Origin: an uncultured Coriobacteriaceae bacterium
Lineage (GTDB): Bacteria > Actinomycetota > Coriobacteriia > Coriobacteriales > Atopobiaceae
Assembly: GCA_902786015.1 (NCBI GenBank)
Contig: CADAAU010000018.1
Coordinates: 26,398 to 59,364, forward strand
DNA: 32,967 nucleotides
Direction of reading: 5' to 3'
Shown: positions 1 to 7,946 of the stretch, one piece after another
Layout: each line of letters begins with the position of its first letter
How positions within the stretch are numbered: the first letter of the stretch is position 1
Notes under the pieces: generated by a model
What the model saw: only the letters and a program-made list of their open reading frames with translations
Database searches by the model: none
What the model was told of the DNA's origin: nothing
Translations under genes and position numbers: made by a program

Positions 1-1
1 T

Positions 2-196
2 TGTACTTTTCGGCTGGAAAGCTGGCGACCCCGTAATCGATGAAGGCCTTAAGCGTTTTGGGATCCGACATCAGCTCGTCTTTTGACTGCACGGCCTCGT
101 CTCCGGACCCGGTTATGCCGTTGCCATCGAGAAGCACGAGCTTGGATTTGATGGGTCCGCTCCTGGAGGCGTTTGATCCGGCTGTGGATCAAATGA
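2..196 (-). pseudogene. Remnant of a clostripain-like (peptidase C11) protein
   Basis: Read on the minus strand, an open stretch runs from an in-frame TGA near 194-196 to the left edge. It contains LVLLDGNGITGSG, then SDPKTLKAFIDYG and FPAEKY. This matches the region before the catalytic His in C11/clostripain peptidases, where a 'gdp-tL-dFI-y---YPA-kY' block precedes LilWdHG. There is no plausible start codon with a ribosome site after the stop, and the N-terminal part of the family is missing, so it is read as a 5'-truncated or disrupted gene that continues off the left edge. The helicase gene at 257 is divergent from it and may have replaced its 5' end. The family call rests on one motif block; a gene with an unusual GTG start is a less likely alternative. 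Confidence 0.5.
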
Positions 197-256
197 GGTT
201 CGTGTCGATCGTCTTCAGTATCCTGGCAGGGGACTGACCCGATACGAGGAGACCCC

Positions 257-3200
257 ATGCCCAACAGTCAGAGTCGTAGGCACGAACTGCGCCGACTTGG
301 ATATAGCGTACGCGCCTTCGACCAGCACGTCGAATCCGTCGCGGACGAGCGTGAACAGGACTATCTGCGATCGCTGCAGACGGGATTTCTGGACAAAGGG
401 GCTTATCCTTCTGCGCCCTATGCCCCAAAGCTCCTTTACAACGATAAGGAGGCGTCAGAAAACGTACTTTCATCGTTGGAGGTCGAGTTCCAACGATGCG
501 AGCAGTTCGACATCTCGGTGGCGTTTGTTACCAAAGACGGCGTGACGGTGCTCATGAACACCTTGCTCGACTTGGAGCAACGCGCGGTGCCTGGGAGGGT
601 ACTGGTCAGCACGTACTTGGGATTCAACGACCCCGACGCACTTGCGCGGCTGAGGCAGTTCACAAACATCGAGCTGCGCATCTTTGAGGGGTCGCTTCAT
701 TCCAAGGGATATCTGTTCAGCTCCGATGGCATGTGCACGCTCGTTATTGGCAGCTCGAATCTGACGCAGGGAGCGCTTCTTGCCAACTCCGAATGGAACC
801 TGCTGCTAAAGACATATGAGTACGGGGCAATCTGCGCTGAGACACGGCAGGAGTTCGAGCGTTTGTGGACTTCCTCGCACACAAAACCTGTGGCCGACGA
901 TTGGCTTGAGACCTACCGTGCGAACTGGCGAAGGCCCGTATCGCGAAGGTCGTATCGTTCCCGCGAGAATGCGGACATCATTGTTGGCGCATCGGCGATT
1001 GCCAAGAAGGCGCGCATTGAGCCAAACAAGATGCAGATGGAAGCGCTAGATAATCTCAAGCGTTTGCGCGAGCAGGGCAAGAAGCGAGCTTTGCTCATCT
1101 CGGCGACTGGTACGGGCAAAACATACCTTGCAGCATTTGATGTCGCGGCGGTCAATCCCCGACGCATGCTCTTCGTTGTTCATCGCGAGCGAATCGCGAA
1201 AGACGCAATGAAGAGCTTTGCAAGAGTCGTCAATCCTCGTCGGCGACTTGGTCTTTACGTCGGCAATGCCAGAGACCTTGATGCGGACTATCTGTTCTGT
1301 ACGATTCAGTCATTGTCTAGGCATGTGGACGAGTTTGATTCTCGCACATTCGACTACGTCGTGTTTGACGAAGCGCATCACGTTGGAGCTGGCAGCTATC
1401 AGCGCATCGCGACCCACTTTGAGCCGGAGTTTATGCTGGGAATGACAGCGACGCCCACGCGCAACGATGACTTCAATGTATATGATTTCTTCCACAACAA
1501 CATTGCTTACCAAATTACGCTGCAGCGTGCTCAGGCTGCAGACATGCTCGCTCCCTTCCATTACTTTGGTATTCAGGACTTGGTGGTCGATGGGGAAGAG
1601 ATCGACGAGGTCGCGAACTTTGCGCGCCTCACGTCAAAGGATCGCGTGGAGCATGTGCTCAACCAACTCGAGAAGTACGACGTCGACTCGGTGCGCAGAG
1701 GGCTTGTCTTTTGCTCAAAGATTGAGGAGGCACATAGCCTCGCAAGGATGTTCAACGAGAGGGGTTATCGCTCGCTGGCTCTGGACGGCTCGTCTTCTGA
1801 CTTACAGCGCGAGGATGCCATCGAACGCCTTGAGTGTGATAGGTCCACAAGAGATGACTGGATCGAGTTCATCTTTACGGTAGACATCTTTAACGAGGGA
1901 GTGGACATACCATCCGTCAACCTCGTCATCATGCTACGCCCCACGGAGTCGGCTATCATCTTTGTGCAACAGCTCGGACGTGGCCTTCGCCTACACGAGG
2001 GCAAGGACTATGTTCTAGTGTTGGACTTTATTGGCAACTACAAAAAGAGCTATCTCATTCCCATTGCGCTCTCGGGCGATCGTACCTACAACAAAGACAA
2101 TCTGCGACGCTTCATCCAAGAGGGCAATCGCATCATTCCCGGTTGCTCGACCATCAATTTTGACGAGGTGTCGGAGAAGCGGATCTACAAGTTGCTCGAC
2201 GAGGAGAAGTTCGGCTCGATTCGGCTTATACGTGGTGAATACGATGCGCTAAAGAACATGCTCGGCCGCATTCCCTCTCTTATGGACTTCTACGAGAATG
2301 GCGCCATAGACCCCCAGTTGATCTTCAACCATGGGAGTCTGGGTTCGTACCATGCATTCCTCGCGAAGTACGACAAAGAATACGAAGTGCGATTCTCTAA
2401 AACCCAGGAGCAGATGCTTCGCTACGTGTCGCAGAAGCTCGGGGCGGGCAAGCGCGTGCAGGACCTGCTACTGCTCAAGCTCTTGATCGATAACCCCATG
2501 GTCTCAGAGGAACGCTTTGCCCAAGCCGTTCACAAAGTCTCGCCATCGCTTCCTGTGGCGGCGTGCTCGGTGCGAGGAATGCTCGATGGGTCGTTCTTGA
2601 CGGGCGGACAGGCAAAGACGTTTGCCCTTTCCAAGTTCCTGAGGGACGGTAGGGGCGACTTCAAAGTGTCCGACCTGTTTGCAACCGCGCTTGAGGATAA
2701 GGAATTCCGTAGACAGCTAACGGAGGTCGTCGACTATGGCATCTTCGTAAACGGAGAGCGCTTTGCCAACAATTACGACCACACGAGTCTGGTCCTCTAT
2801 CAGAAGTACACGTACGAGGACGTGTGCCGGCTGCTGGAGTGGCGGCGCAACGTGAACGGTAACTCGATCGGCGGTTACTTCTATGATGAGGAGACGAACA
2901 CGTTCCCCGTCTTCATCAACTACGAGAAGAGCGACGACATCTCGGACACCACCAAGTATCAGGACCGATTCGTGAGTCCTTCGCGGCTTATCGCCATCTC
3001 AAAGAGCCAAAGAAGGATGGACTCAAAAGACATCGTACGTCTCCGTCATGCTGAGGAGACAGGGATGCGGACGTTCCTCTTTATGCGCAAGAACAAGAGT
3101 GACACGGAGTCTAAGGAGTTCTACTATTTGGGCGAGATGCGCCCGACTGGAAAGTTTGAACCCATCATGATGCCTAACGGCGACAAGCCCCCAAAGCCGG

Positions 3201-3277
3201 CGGTGGAAATCGAGTACGACTTGTTGACGCCAGTCCGTGACGAGCTATACGACTACCTGACCTCGGGAGAGGGGTAA
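257..3277 (+). CDS. PLD-nuclease / superfamily 2 helicase / DUF3427 protein
   Basis: A 1006-residue multidomain protein. Residues about 60-220 form a phospholipase D-like nuclease domain with LHSKGYLF (His near 147) and a downstream GSSNLT, the usual HxK plus SSN arrangement. A superfamily 2 helicase core follows: Walker A SATGTGKT (about 281), DEAH box FDEAHH (about 371), MTATPTR (about 395) and motif VI QLGRGLR (about 572). The C-terminal third (about 720-1000) resembles DUF3427, ending in a conserved-looking LLTPVRDELYDYL. Such PLD-helicase-DUF3427 proteins are annotated as type III restriction-like or helicase proteins and often lie in defence islands; the substrate is unknown. AGGAG lies just before the ATG. 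It appears monocistronic, and no methyltransferase partner is visible. A role in defence or DNA processing is inferred. Confidence 0.85.
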   Translation: MPNSQSRRHELRRLGYSVRAFDQHVESVADEREQDYLRSLQTGFLDKGAYPSAPYAPKLLYNDKEASENVLSSLEVEFQRCEQFDISVAFVTKDGVTVLMNTLLDLEQRAVPGRVLVSTYLGFNDPDALARLRQFTNIELRIFEGSLHSKGYLFSSDGMCTLVIGSSNLTQGALLANSEWNLLLKTYEYGAICAETRQEFERLWTSSHTKPVADDWLETYRANWRRPVSRRSYRSRENADIIVGASAIAKKARIEPNKMQMEALDNLKRLREQGKKRALLISATGTGKTYLAAFDVAAVNPRRMLFVVHRERIAKDAMKSFARVVNPRRRLGLYVGNARDLDADYLFCTIQSLSRHVDEFDSRTFDYVVFDEAHHVGAGSYQRIATHFEPEFMLGMTATPTRNDDFNVYDFFHNNIAYQITLQRAQAADMLAPFHYFGIQDLVVDGEEIDEVANFARLTSKDRVEHVLNQLEKYDVDSVRRGLVFCSKIEEAHSLARMFNERGYRSLALDGSSSDLQREDAIERLECDRSTRDDWIEFIFTVDIFNEGVDIPSVNLVIMLRPTESAIIFVQQLGRGLRLHEGKDYVLVLDFIGNYKKSYLIPIALSGDRTYNKDNLRRFIQEGNRIIPGCSTINFDEVSEKRIYKLLDEEKFGSIRLIRGEYDALKNMLGRIPSLMDFYENGAIDPQLIFNHGSLGSYHAFLAKYDKEYEVRFSKTQEQMLRYVSQKLGAGKRVQDLLLLKLLIDNPMVSEERFAQAVHKVSPSLPVAACSVRGMLDGSFLTGGQAKTFALSKFLRDGRGDFKVSDLFATALEDKEFRRQLTEVVDYGIFVNGERFANNYDHTSLVLYQKYTYEDVCRLLEWRRNVNGNSIGGYFYDEETNTFPVFINYEKSDDISDTTKYQDRFVSPSRLIAISKSQRRMDSKDIVRLRHAEETGMRTFLFMRKNKSDTESKEFYYLGEMRPTGKFEPIMMPNGDKPPKPAVEIEYDLLTPVRDELYDYLTSGEG

Positions 3278-3417
3278 CGGAGTTACTGCGCACTCCTGGA
3301 GGCAAGCGGTGGGGATTATCTCCACTAATCCGTGAACAGTAACGTAACCTCCGGTAACATCATCGTACGAGGGTGGGCCTGCTTTTTTCTGTGCGGCTCA
3401 TGTTTTGTTCTCAGACC

Positions 3418-3426
3418 TGCTATAAT
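3418..3426 (+). promoter_or_regulatory. Extended -10 promoter of the zinc-ribbon gene
   Basis: TGCTATAAT matches the extended -10 consensus (TGn plus a perfect TATAAT). No good -35 is seen at 16-18 bp spacing, as is common for extended -10 promoters. The predicted transcript start is near 3433, giving a leader of about 45 bases before the ATG at 3479. Confidence 0.55.
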
Positions 3427-3478
3427 CCAAAAGCTGAAGAACCTTGTAGTCAAAACGCACGACAGAAGGGCTCTACTG

Positions 3479-3910
3479 ATGGGCGAACTTTTTAGGCAGC
3501 TTCTTACACCCGAGATTACCATGGTGCTCATCCTCATGGTGGTGTGTGTGGTCTCGGTTTATCTTCTTTCCATCGTGTACGTCATACGAGATTCTGCACG
3601 CCGGGGTGCGGAGCCACGTGCTGTATGGGCACTCATATCGGTCGTTCCTATAGTCGGCCTTCTTGCCTATGTTATCCTGCGCCCGAGCTCATATCTCATA
3701 GATCGCGAGGAGCAAGATTTAGATATCGCGCTTCGCGAGCATCAGCTGTCGCACTACGGCATCTGCCCCAAATGTGGGTCCCCCATCGACCGCGACTTTG
3801 TGGTTTGTCCGATGTGCAATACTCAGGTGCGCAATGTGTGCCCCACCTGCCATCGTCCGCTCAATGCCGACTGGAAGGTGTGTCCATACTGCCGCACTCA
3901 CATTCAGTAG
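3479..3910 (+). CDS. Membrane protein with double zinc ribbon
   Basis: A 143-residue protein. Two hydrophobic segments occupy about residues 12-33 and 44-62, joined by a short positive loop (RDSARRGAEPRAVW). This layout resembles the PLDc_N-type two-helix anchor. The C-terminal 55 residues hold four CxxC pairs (CPKCG, CPMCN, CPTCH, CPYC), a double zinc ribbon (DZR) that should sit in the cytoplasm. The ATG at 3479 is chosen over an upstream in-frame start at 3332 because GAAGGG precedes it and the strong promoter at 3421 lies inside the longer reading. No enzyme activity is predicted; zinc-ribbon anchors of this type are of unknown function. Confidence 0.75.
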   Translation: MGELFRQLLTPEITMVLILMVVCVVSVYLLSIVYVIRDSARRGAEPRAVWALISVVPIVGLLAYVILRPSSYLIDREEQDLDIALREHQLSHYGICPKCGSPIDRDFVVCPMCNTQVRNVCPTCHRPLNADWKVCPYCRTHIQ

Positions 3911-4080
3911 TTTCCAACGCAATAGCGATCGTTATGGAATCGGGCGCAGTTTTGTAGCTGTACCCGTTTTAGTGCGAGCCCTCTTCCCATATGACCTCCC
4001 GTTACGCAAAAGCAAAATGAGCGTCTCGTTAAAGTGTCAAGTAGATTCAACGAGAGAATCCAAGACTGAGGGAGGCTCAC

Positions 4081-4647
4081 ATGCTGTGCATAAGTGGCGA
4101 GACCAACACACTGAAAGGCGCGGTGCTGTATGAGCCGCAACAGATTGCTGCTACGGAGTTGGCCGCGGGGCAGCAATTGGCCTTTCCTTGGCGTGGCCTT
4201 GAGTTTGGCATCGCCGTCGCTCTCATTCTGGTTGTGTCGATACTTCCCGTTGCGACCGTCGGAACTGTCGAGTTCACCAAAAGCGTCACGATCTGGAGTG
4301 CACTGGGCTTCTTGATGGATATGATATCCATTGGTTCTGGATCTCATACCGCTCTCATCATTACTGCCGCGCTCTTTACGCTATTGGGCGTTGGCTTTGG
4401 AACGATGGCCGACACAGCCGTGTCTTGCGTGGACGAGACGAAGAGGGGAAAGCGAATCGGTGCGAGCTGGGGTATGGTCGCGTTTGGAATTGGCGTGGTG
4501 GCGCTGGGGCAGTTGGCTGGACAACAAGTTTCCTATTGTGGTTTTGACTTTACGGTGTTGCATGTTGGACCTGCCGTTTGGGCGAGCGTCATAGGTGGTC
4601 TGGCATGTGCCGTCATAGACTTTATTCGCAGCGAGATGGACGAGTAG
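4081..4647 (+). CDS. Hypothetical four-helix membrane protein
   Basis: 188 residues, family not recognised. A polar N-terminus of about 40 residues is followed by hydrophobic segments at about 42-63, 88-108, 128-147 and 155-178, and a charged C-terminus (IRSEMDE). The loop after the second segment contains DTAVSCVDETKRGKR, which is positive and probably cytoplasmic. The start has a good GAGGGAGG site. It stands between two other membrane-protein genes in the same direction, but the gaps of about 140-170 bases make a shared operon uncertain. Confidence 0.65.
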   Translation: MLCISGETNTLKGAVLYEPQQIAATELAAGQQLAFPWRGLEFGIAVALILVVSILPVATVGTVEFTKSVTIWSALGFLMDMISIGSGSHTALIITAALFTLLGVGFGTMADTAVSCVDETKRGKRIGASWGMVAFGIGVVALGQLAGQQVSYCGFDFTVLHVGPAVWASVIGGLACAVIDFIRSEMDE

Positions 4648-4785
4648 GCCGGTTGCCACCGATTCGATGATGCCGCAACTCCGAGCTCGACTGCGATGTG
4701 GGACGGTTCCGATGTGCTCGAATGTTACCATAGACGCTCACTTCCACTTGAGTTGCAACTTAGATGGGAAAGGAGAGGGCGGACT

Positions 4786-6375
4786 ATGGTCAAGCGTGTA
4801 AAGTTTCCTGTACCGGAGCCAGAAGAGACGCTCACGGAGGCAGAGGAAAGGATGCGCGCTCTCGACGAGGCGGAGCAGGCGATTGACGCGGCTTTCAAGA
4901 GCGGCAAAGCCGAACGGGCGGCCATTACGAAAGCCGCGCGTGACGACGCGCTGGAGGCGGTCCGCAAGGTCGAAAGCGCAATGGAGGCGGATGCCGTAGC
5001 CGATGAGGCTGGGCGTCTTGCCGTGATCGCCCAGAACATGGGTGATCGAGAGAGAATTGCAAATGCTCGCAAGAAGGCGAAAGGCGCTCGTCGCGACGCA
5101 AAGCAGGCCCATCGAGAGGCGACTAGGGCGGCGAAGGAAGCCTATGACGTCATTAAGTTCAGCCAGCCTGGAAAGCTCGGCTTCATGCGCTTCGTGCAGG
5201 TCATGTATGCGATGCATATTGCTACGACCCTGTTTGCGTTGATTCTCACGTCTAGAGACGTCATCACATACAATTCGGTTACCATCGTGGACTGGATTAC
5301 CATCATTCTTGAAGGCGTCAGCTTCTGGTTCTTTGTAAACTATTATAAAGCCGCAAAACCGACGGTAATTTTTACTGCCGCATTTGACCTTGTTGCATAC
5401 GTGATCATTAGCATTACGGGCGGGGCGTTCTCGTTTATGGGAACGCTCACAAACACCGTATGGAGCATCTTCCTCATATTGTATTTCCTGCTCTCAAAGC
5501 GTGTGGATGACGTTCTGGTAAACGACTTCTCAACACATAGGCCGAGCGCTCAACCGAAGGCGCAAATCCAACGTAGCGGCTGGCCATTCGTGCGAAACCT
5601 CATCATCTACTTCATTATTTTCTCGGTTCTAGGACACTGGATGGAAGCTGGCATGTGCCAGTTCATCCGTCTTGGCTGGGTAAAAGGCGAATACGACCCT
5701 TCAAACACGATGCTTTGGCGCGACTGGCTGTACCCGTATCCCATGGAGGGCGCGGCTGTGGTCGTCATTGCCCTCGTGCTCTATCCGCTCTGGCAACACC
5801 TTCTTAAGCACTTTGCACAAAAACCCATTATTGCCTGTGTGATCAGCTTCTGTGCGAATGCGCTGACGTGCTCGATTATCGAGTTCTCCATGGGCCTTAT
5901 CGTGAATTCCAACCATCAACTGTGGAACTACAGCGACATGTTTGGCAATATCATGGGCCAAGTGTGCCTACAAAACACACTTGCGTTTGGCGTTGCGGCA
6001 TCGATAATCGCGTGGTTCGTTTACCCGATGCTCGAGAGATGGCTGGCGCGCATTCCCAACGATACCATGAACATAGCGTTTGTTGTCATCGCGATCATTG
6101 GTGGGATTCTATGGTCGCTCTACATTATCGATCCTCCCGAGAATCACCAGGCAGAGCGTCAGGTCCAAACGCAGGAAGAAAAGCGACTCGCCGAGGGTGA
6201 GCTGGCTGGGTTTGGTTCTCCGGTAAGCACGTTGCAGACAGATCTTGATTCCGCGCAAGAACTTTTGGATTCTTCACAACATCTGTCGAAGGAGCAGCGC
6301 CAAAAGATTCAGGATGCGATAGATGAGTTACAGGGCGACGTGAACGACTTGCAGGGAGCTGCCAAAGCGGTCTGA
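4786..6375 (+). CDS. CmpB-like (ABC-transporter type IV family) membrane protein with coiled-coil arms
   Basis: 529 residues. The first 130 are highly charged and Ala/Glu/Lys/Arg-rich, typical of a long helical coiled coil. The membrane part begins near residue 135, with about nine hydrophobic segments. From about 275 onward it resembles PF06541 (putative ABC-transporter type IV, CmpB): FSVLGHWMEAGMC near the start, then LWNYSDMFGNIMGQVCLQN, the family's 'wdYsd-N--GqicL' hallmark. The C-terminal 60 residues are again polar and helical. The ATG at 4786 follows AAGGAGAGGG and is preferred to an upstream in-frame ATG at 4696. Despite the family name no ATPase gene is nearby, and transport activity is unproven. 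The charged arms at both ends are unusual for this small family. Confidence 0.7.
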   Translation: MVKRVKFPVPEPEETLTEAEERMRALDEAEQAIDAAFKSGKAERAAITKAARDDALEAVRKVESAMEADAVADEAGRLAVIAQNMGDRERIANARKKAKGARRDAKQAHREATRAAKEAYDVIKFSQPGKLGFMRFVQVMYAMHIATTLFALILTSRDVITYNSVTIVDWITIILEGVSFWFFVNYYKAAKPTVIFTAAFDLVAYVIISITGGAFSFMGTLTNTVWSIFLILYFLLSKRVDDVLVNDFSTHRPSAQPKAQIQRSGWPFVRNLIIYFIIFSVLGHWMEAGMCQFIRLGWVKGEYDPSNTMLWRDWLYPYPMEGAAVVVIALVLYPLWQHLLKHFAQKPIIACVISFCANALTCSIIEFSMGLIVNSNHQLWNYSDMFGNIMGQVCLQNTLAFGVAASIIAWFVYPMLERWLARIPNDTMNIAFVVIAIIGGILWSLYIIDPPENHQAERQVQTQEEKRLAEGELAGFGSPVSTLQTDLDSAQELLDSSQHLSKEQRQKIQDAIDELQGDVNDLQGAAKAV

Positions 6376-6396
6376 AACTCATGAGGAACGCTACAC

Positions 6397-6436
6397 GACT
6401 CCCGTTTTCTGGAAACAGAGAATGGGAGTCTTTTTT
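6397..6436 (+). terminator. Rho-independent terminator of the CmpB-like gene
   Basis: Arms at 6397-6411 and 6416-6430 form a 15-bp stem (GACTCCC pairs with GGGAGTC; two wobble pairs) closed by a GAAA tetraloop and followed directly by TTTTTT. This is a textbook intrinsic terminator for plus-strand transcription. It also lies just downstream of the converging HD gene. Confidence 0.88.
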
Positions 6437-6461
6437 GAGTCCGAAGTGAGTTTTGCGCGGA

Positions 6462-7829
6462 CTAGCCCTTGATGTTTCCGCGTGAGATATGCTCCTCGAT
6501 GATGGGGGCTATTACGTCAGCGAAGAGCCGCTCGGAACCTAGAGCTGTCTTCCTCTGTCGGCCGTATACTTGGTTGGCATTCACTCCATGTTCGCGCCAA
6601 TCCGATCCTTCGTTGCTGGAATTGAGGAGTACGGGCTGAAGGTTGTCCATGGCGTGGGCGAACTTGGACTCGGGTGTCTGGTATGCCTCGAACTCCTCAA
6701 AGAGGGCCATGAGCTCGGTCGCTTGATCGTCGGGCAGCAGACCAAAGATGCGTTGCTTGGCCGCCTCTTCGCGTGCGGCTTGCGTCTTTAGTGCGGCCTC
6801 GTCGTAGGCATATGTGTCTCCGGCGTCGATCTCTACCACGTCGTGGATGAGGCACATGAGCATGACGCGGGCGATGTCGATCGGTTCGTTCGCATACTCA
6901 CGCATGAGCCACGATATTATGGCCATGTGCCAGGCATGCTCCGCATCGTTCTCGCGACGACCGTGCCCCGAAAGATGGGTCTGCCGTAGAATGTTCTTCT
7001 CTTTGTCGAGCTCAAGGGCAAAACTCAGTTGTCTTTGAAGGCGCTCGTCCATATGGGTGCTCTCCTCTCCAAAGAGCCATGTGCGCATGTGATGCGCCAT
7101 GGCCTCAAAAGTCTGCTGAGTCGCAGGATCCAAAAAGTGTCGGGACAGCATCTGCTCTAAGTGACCTTGCTCCATGAGGATTTGGCGGCTTATGGGAAAG
7201 ACGAGTTCCCACGCAAAGCAAAGGTGCCCCACTAGAATGTCGGCGGGGAAGGTTCGTATGCCACGGGGAATGGTCCTGTGCTCGTAGAAGATGGCCTCGA
7301 CCTCGGGCGATATGGCGCTTGATTCCATGTCGTTCTTCGATACGCCATATATGTCTTCGATTGGGCAGACGCAATTCACCTTTATGATGTCGACCTTATC
7401 CGCATCGCGCAACACGTTGCAATAGGCTCGGGTACGGTCGTCCAGGTTCGTAGGCAGCCTATAGGAGCTGTGTGTGGCAATTGCGGTGCGTAACAGGTCG
7501 TCCTCGCCCTCGTCCACGAAAGATCGGATCTGGGGTCCGTGCGGGTCGGCATTGCCAAAGAGGACTTCTACTCCAAGTGCAGCGTGGGGGACCGAGCGGG
7601 CATCATTAAACGTATCGAAACGACGAACCTGCTCAAAGCGGCCTATGTCATGCAAAAGACCACAGAGCCAGGCAAGGTCAGGATCGAGCTTGTTCGCGCT
7701 TGCTATGCACTCACAGAGTTCGGTGACGCGCAGCGTATGGTCTATCTTGAGGGCAATGCGCGGATTGCTTGGGTCGTACTTCTTTACATATGTATCAAAT
7801 GCAGACCGCGCTCGTTTGCGATCAATCAC
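6462..7829 (-). CDS. Tandem HD-domain phosphohydrolase
   Basis: 455 residues from the GTG at 7829, chosen because AAAGGGG precedes it; an in-frame ATG at 7886 has only a weak site. Two HD-type metal-dependent phosphohydrolase domains are visible. The first has H31, then LLHDIGRFE (H60-D61), then a later SSYR segment. The second (about 270-410) has RRENDAEHAWHMA and LIHDVVEIDAGDTYAYDE, the pattern of YfbR-like 5'-nucleotidase HD_3 proteins. Both domains keep their metal ligands. The likely substrates are nucleotides, but they cannot be assigned. The gene is divergent from thrS, with only about 117 bases between the starts. The fusion of two differing HD domains is the notable feature. Confidence 0.8.
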   Translation of the reverse strand: MIDRKRARSAFDTYVKKYDPSNPRIALKIDHTLRVTELCECIASANKLDPDLAWLCGLLHDIGRFEQVRRFDTFNDARSVPHAALGVEVLFGNADPHGPQIRSFVDEGEDDLLRTAIATHSSYRLPTNLDDRTRAYCNVLRDADKVDIIKVNCVCPIEDIYGVSKNDMESSAISPEVEAIFYEHRTIPRGIRTFPADILVGHLCFAWELVFPISRQILMEQGHLEQMLSRHFLDPATQQTFEAMAHHMRTWLFGEESTHMDERLQRQLSFALELDKEKNILRQTHLSGHGRRENDAEHAWHMAIISWLMREYANEPIDIARVMLMCLIHDVVEIDAGDTYAYDEAALKTQAAREEAAKQRIFGLLPDDQATELMALFEEFEAYQTPESKFAHAMDNLQPVLLNSSNEGSDWREHGVNANQVYGRQRKTALGSERLFADVIAPIIEEHISRGNIKG

Positions 7830-7946
7830 GGTGAACCCCTTTGAGCGTTTCTTGTCGTACGAGGATGTCCAGTATACATGTTGCATTCACGAACTCTTTG
7901 TTGTTGGTGTATCCTATACAGGTTTCCACTAGCAGAGGAGTGTTTC

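Noticed and set aside
40..237. Plus-strand 65-codon frame at the left edge
   Set aside because: No ribosome site, and the minus strand here encodes recognisable C11 peptidase sequence.
7830..7946. Possible T-box leader before thrS
   Set aside because: The interval is too short for a T-box, and no specifier stem or terminator-like hairpin was seen.
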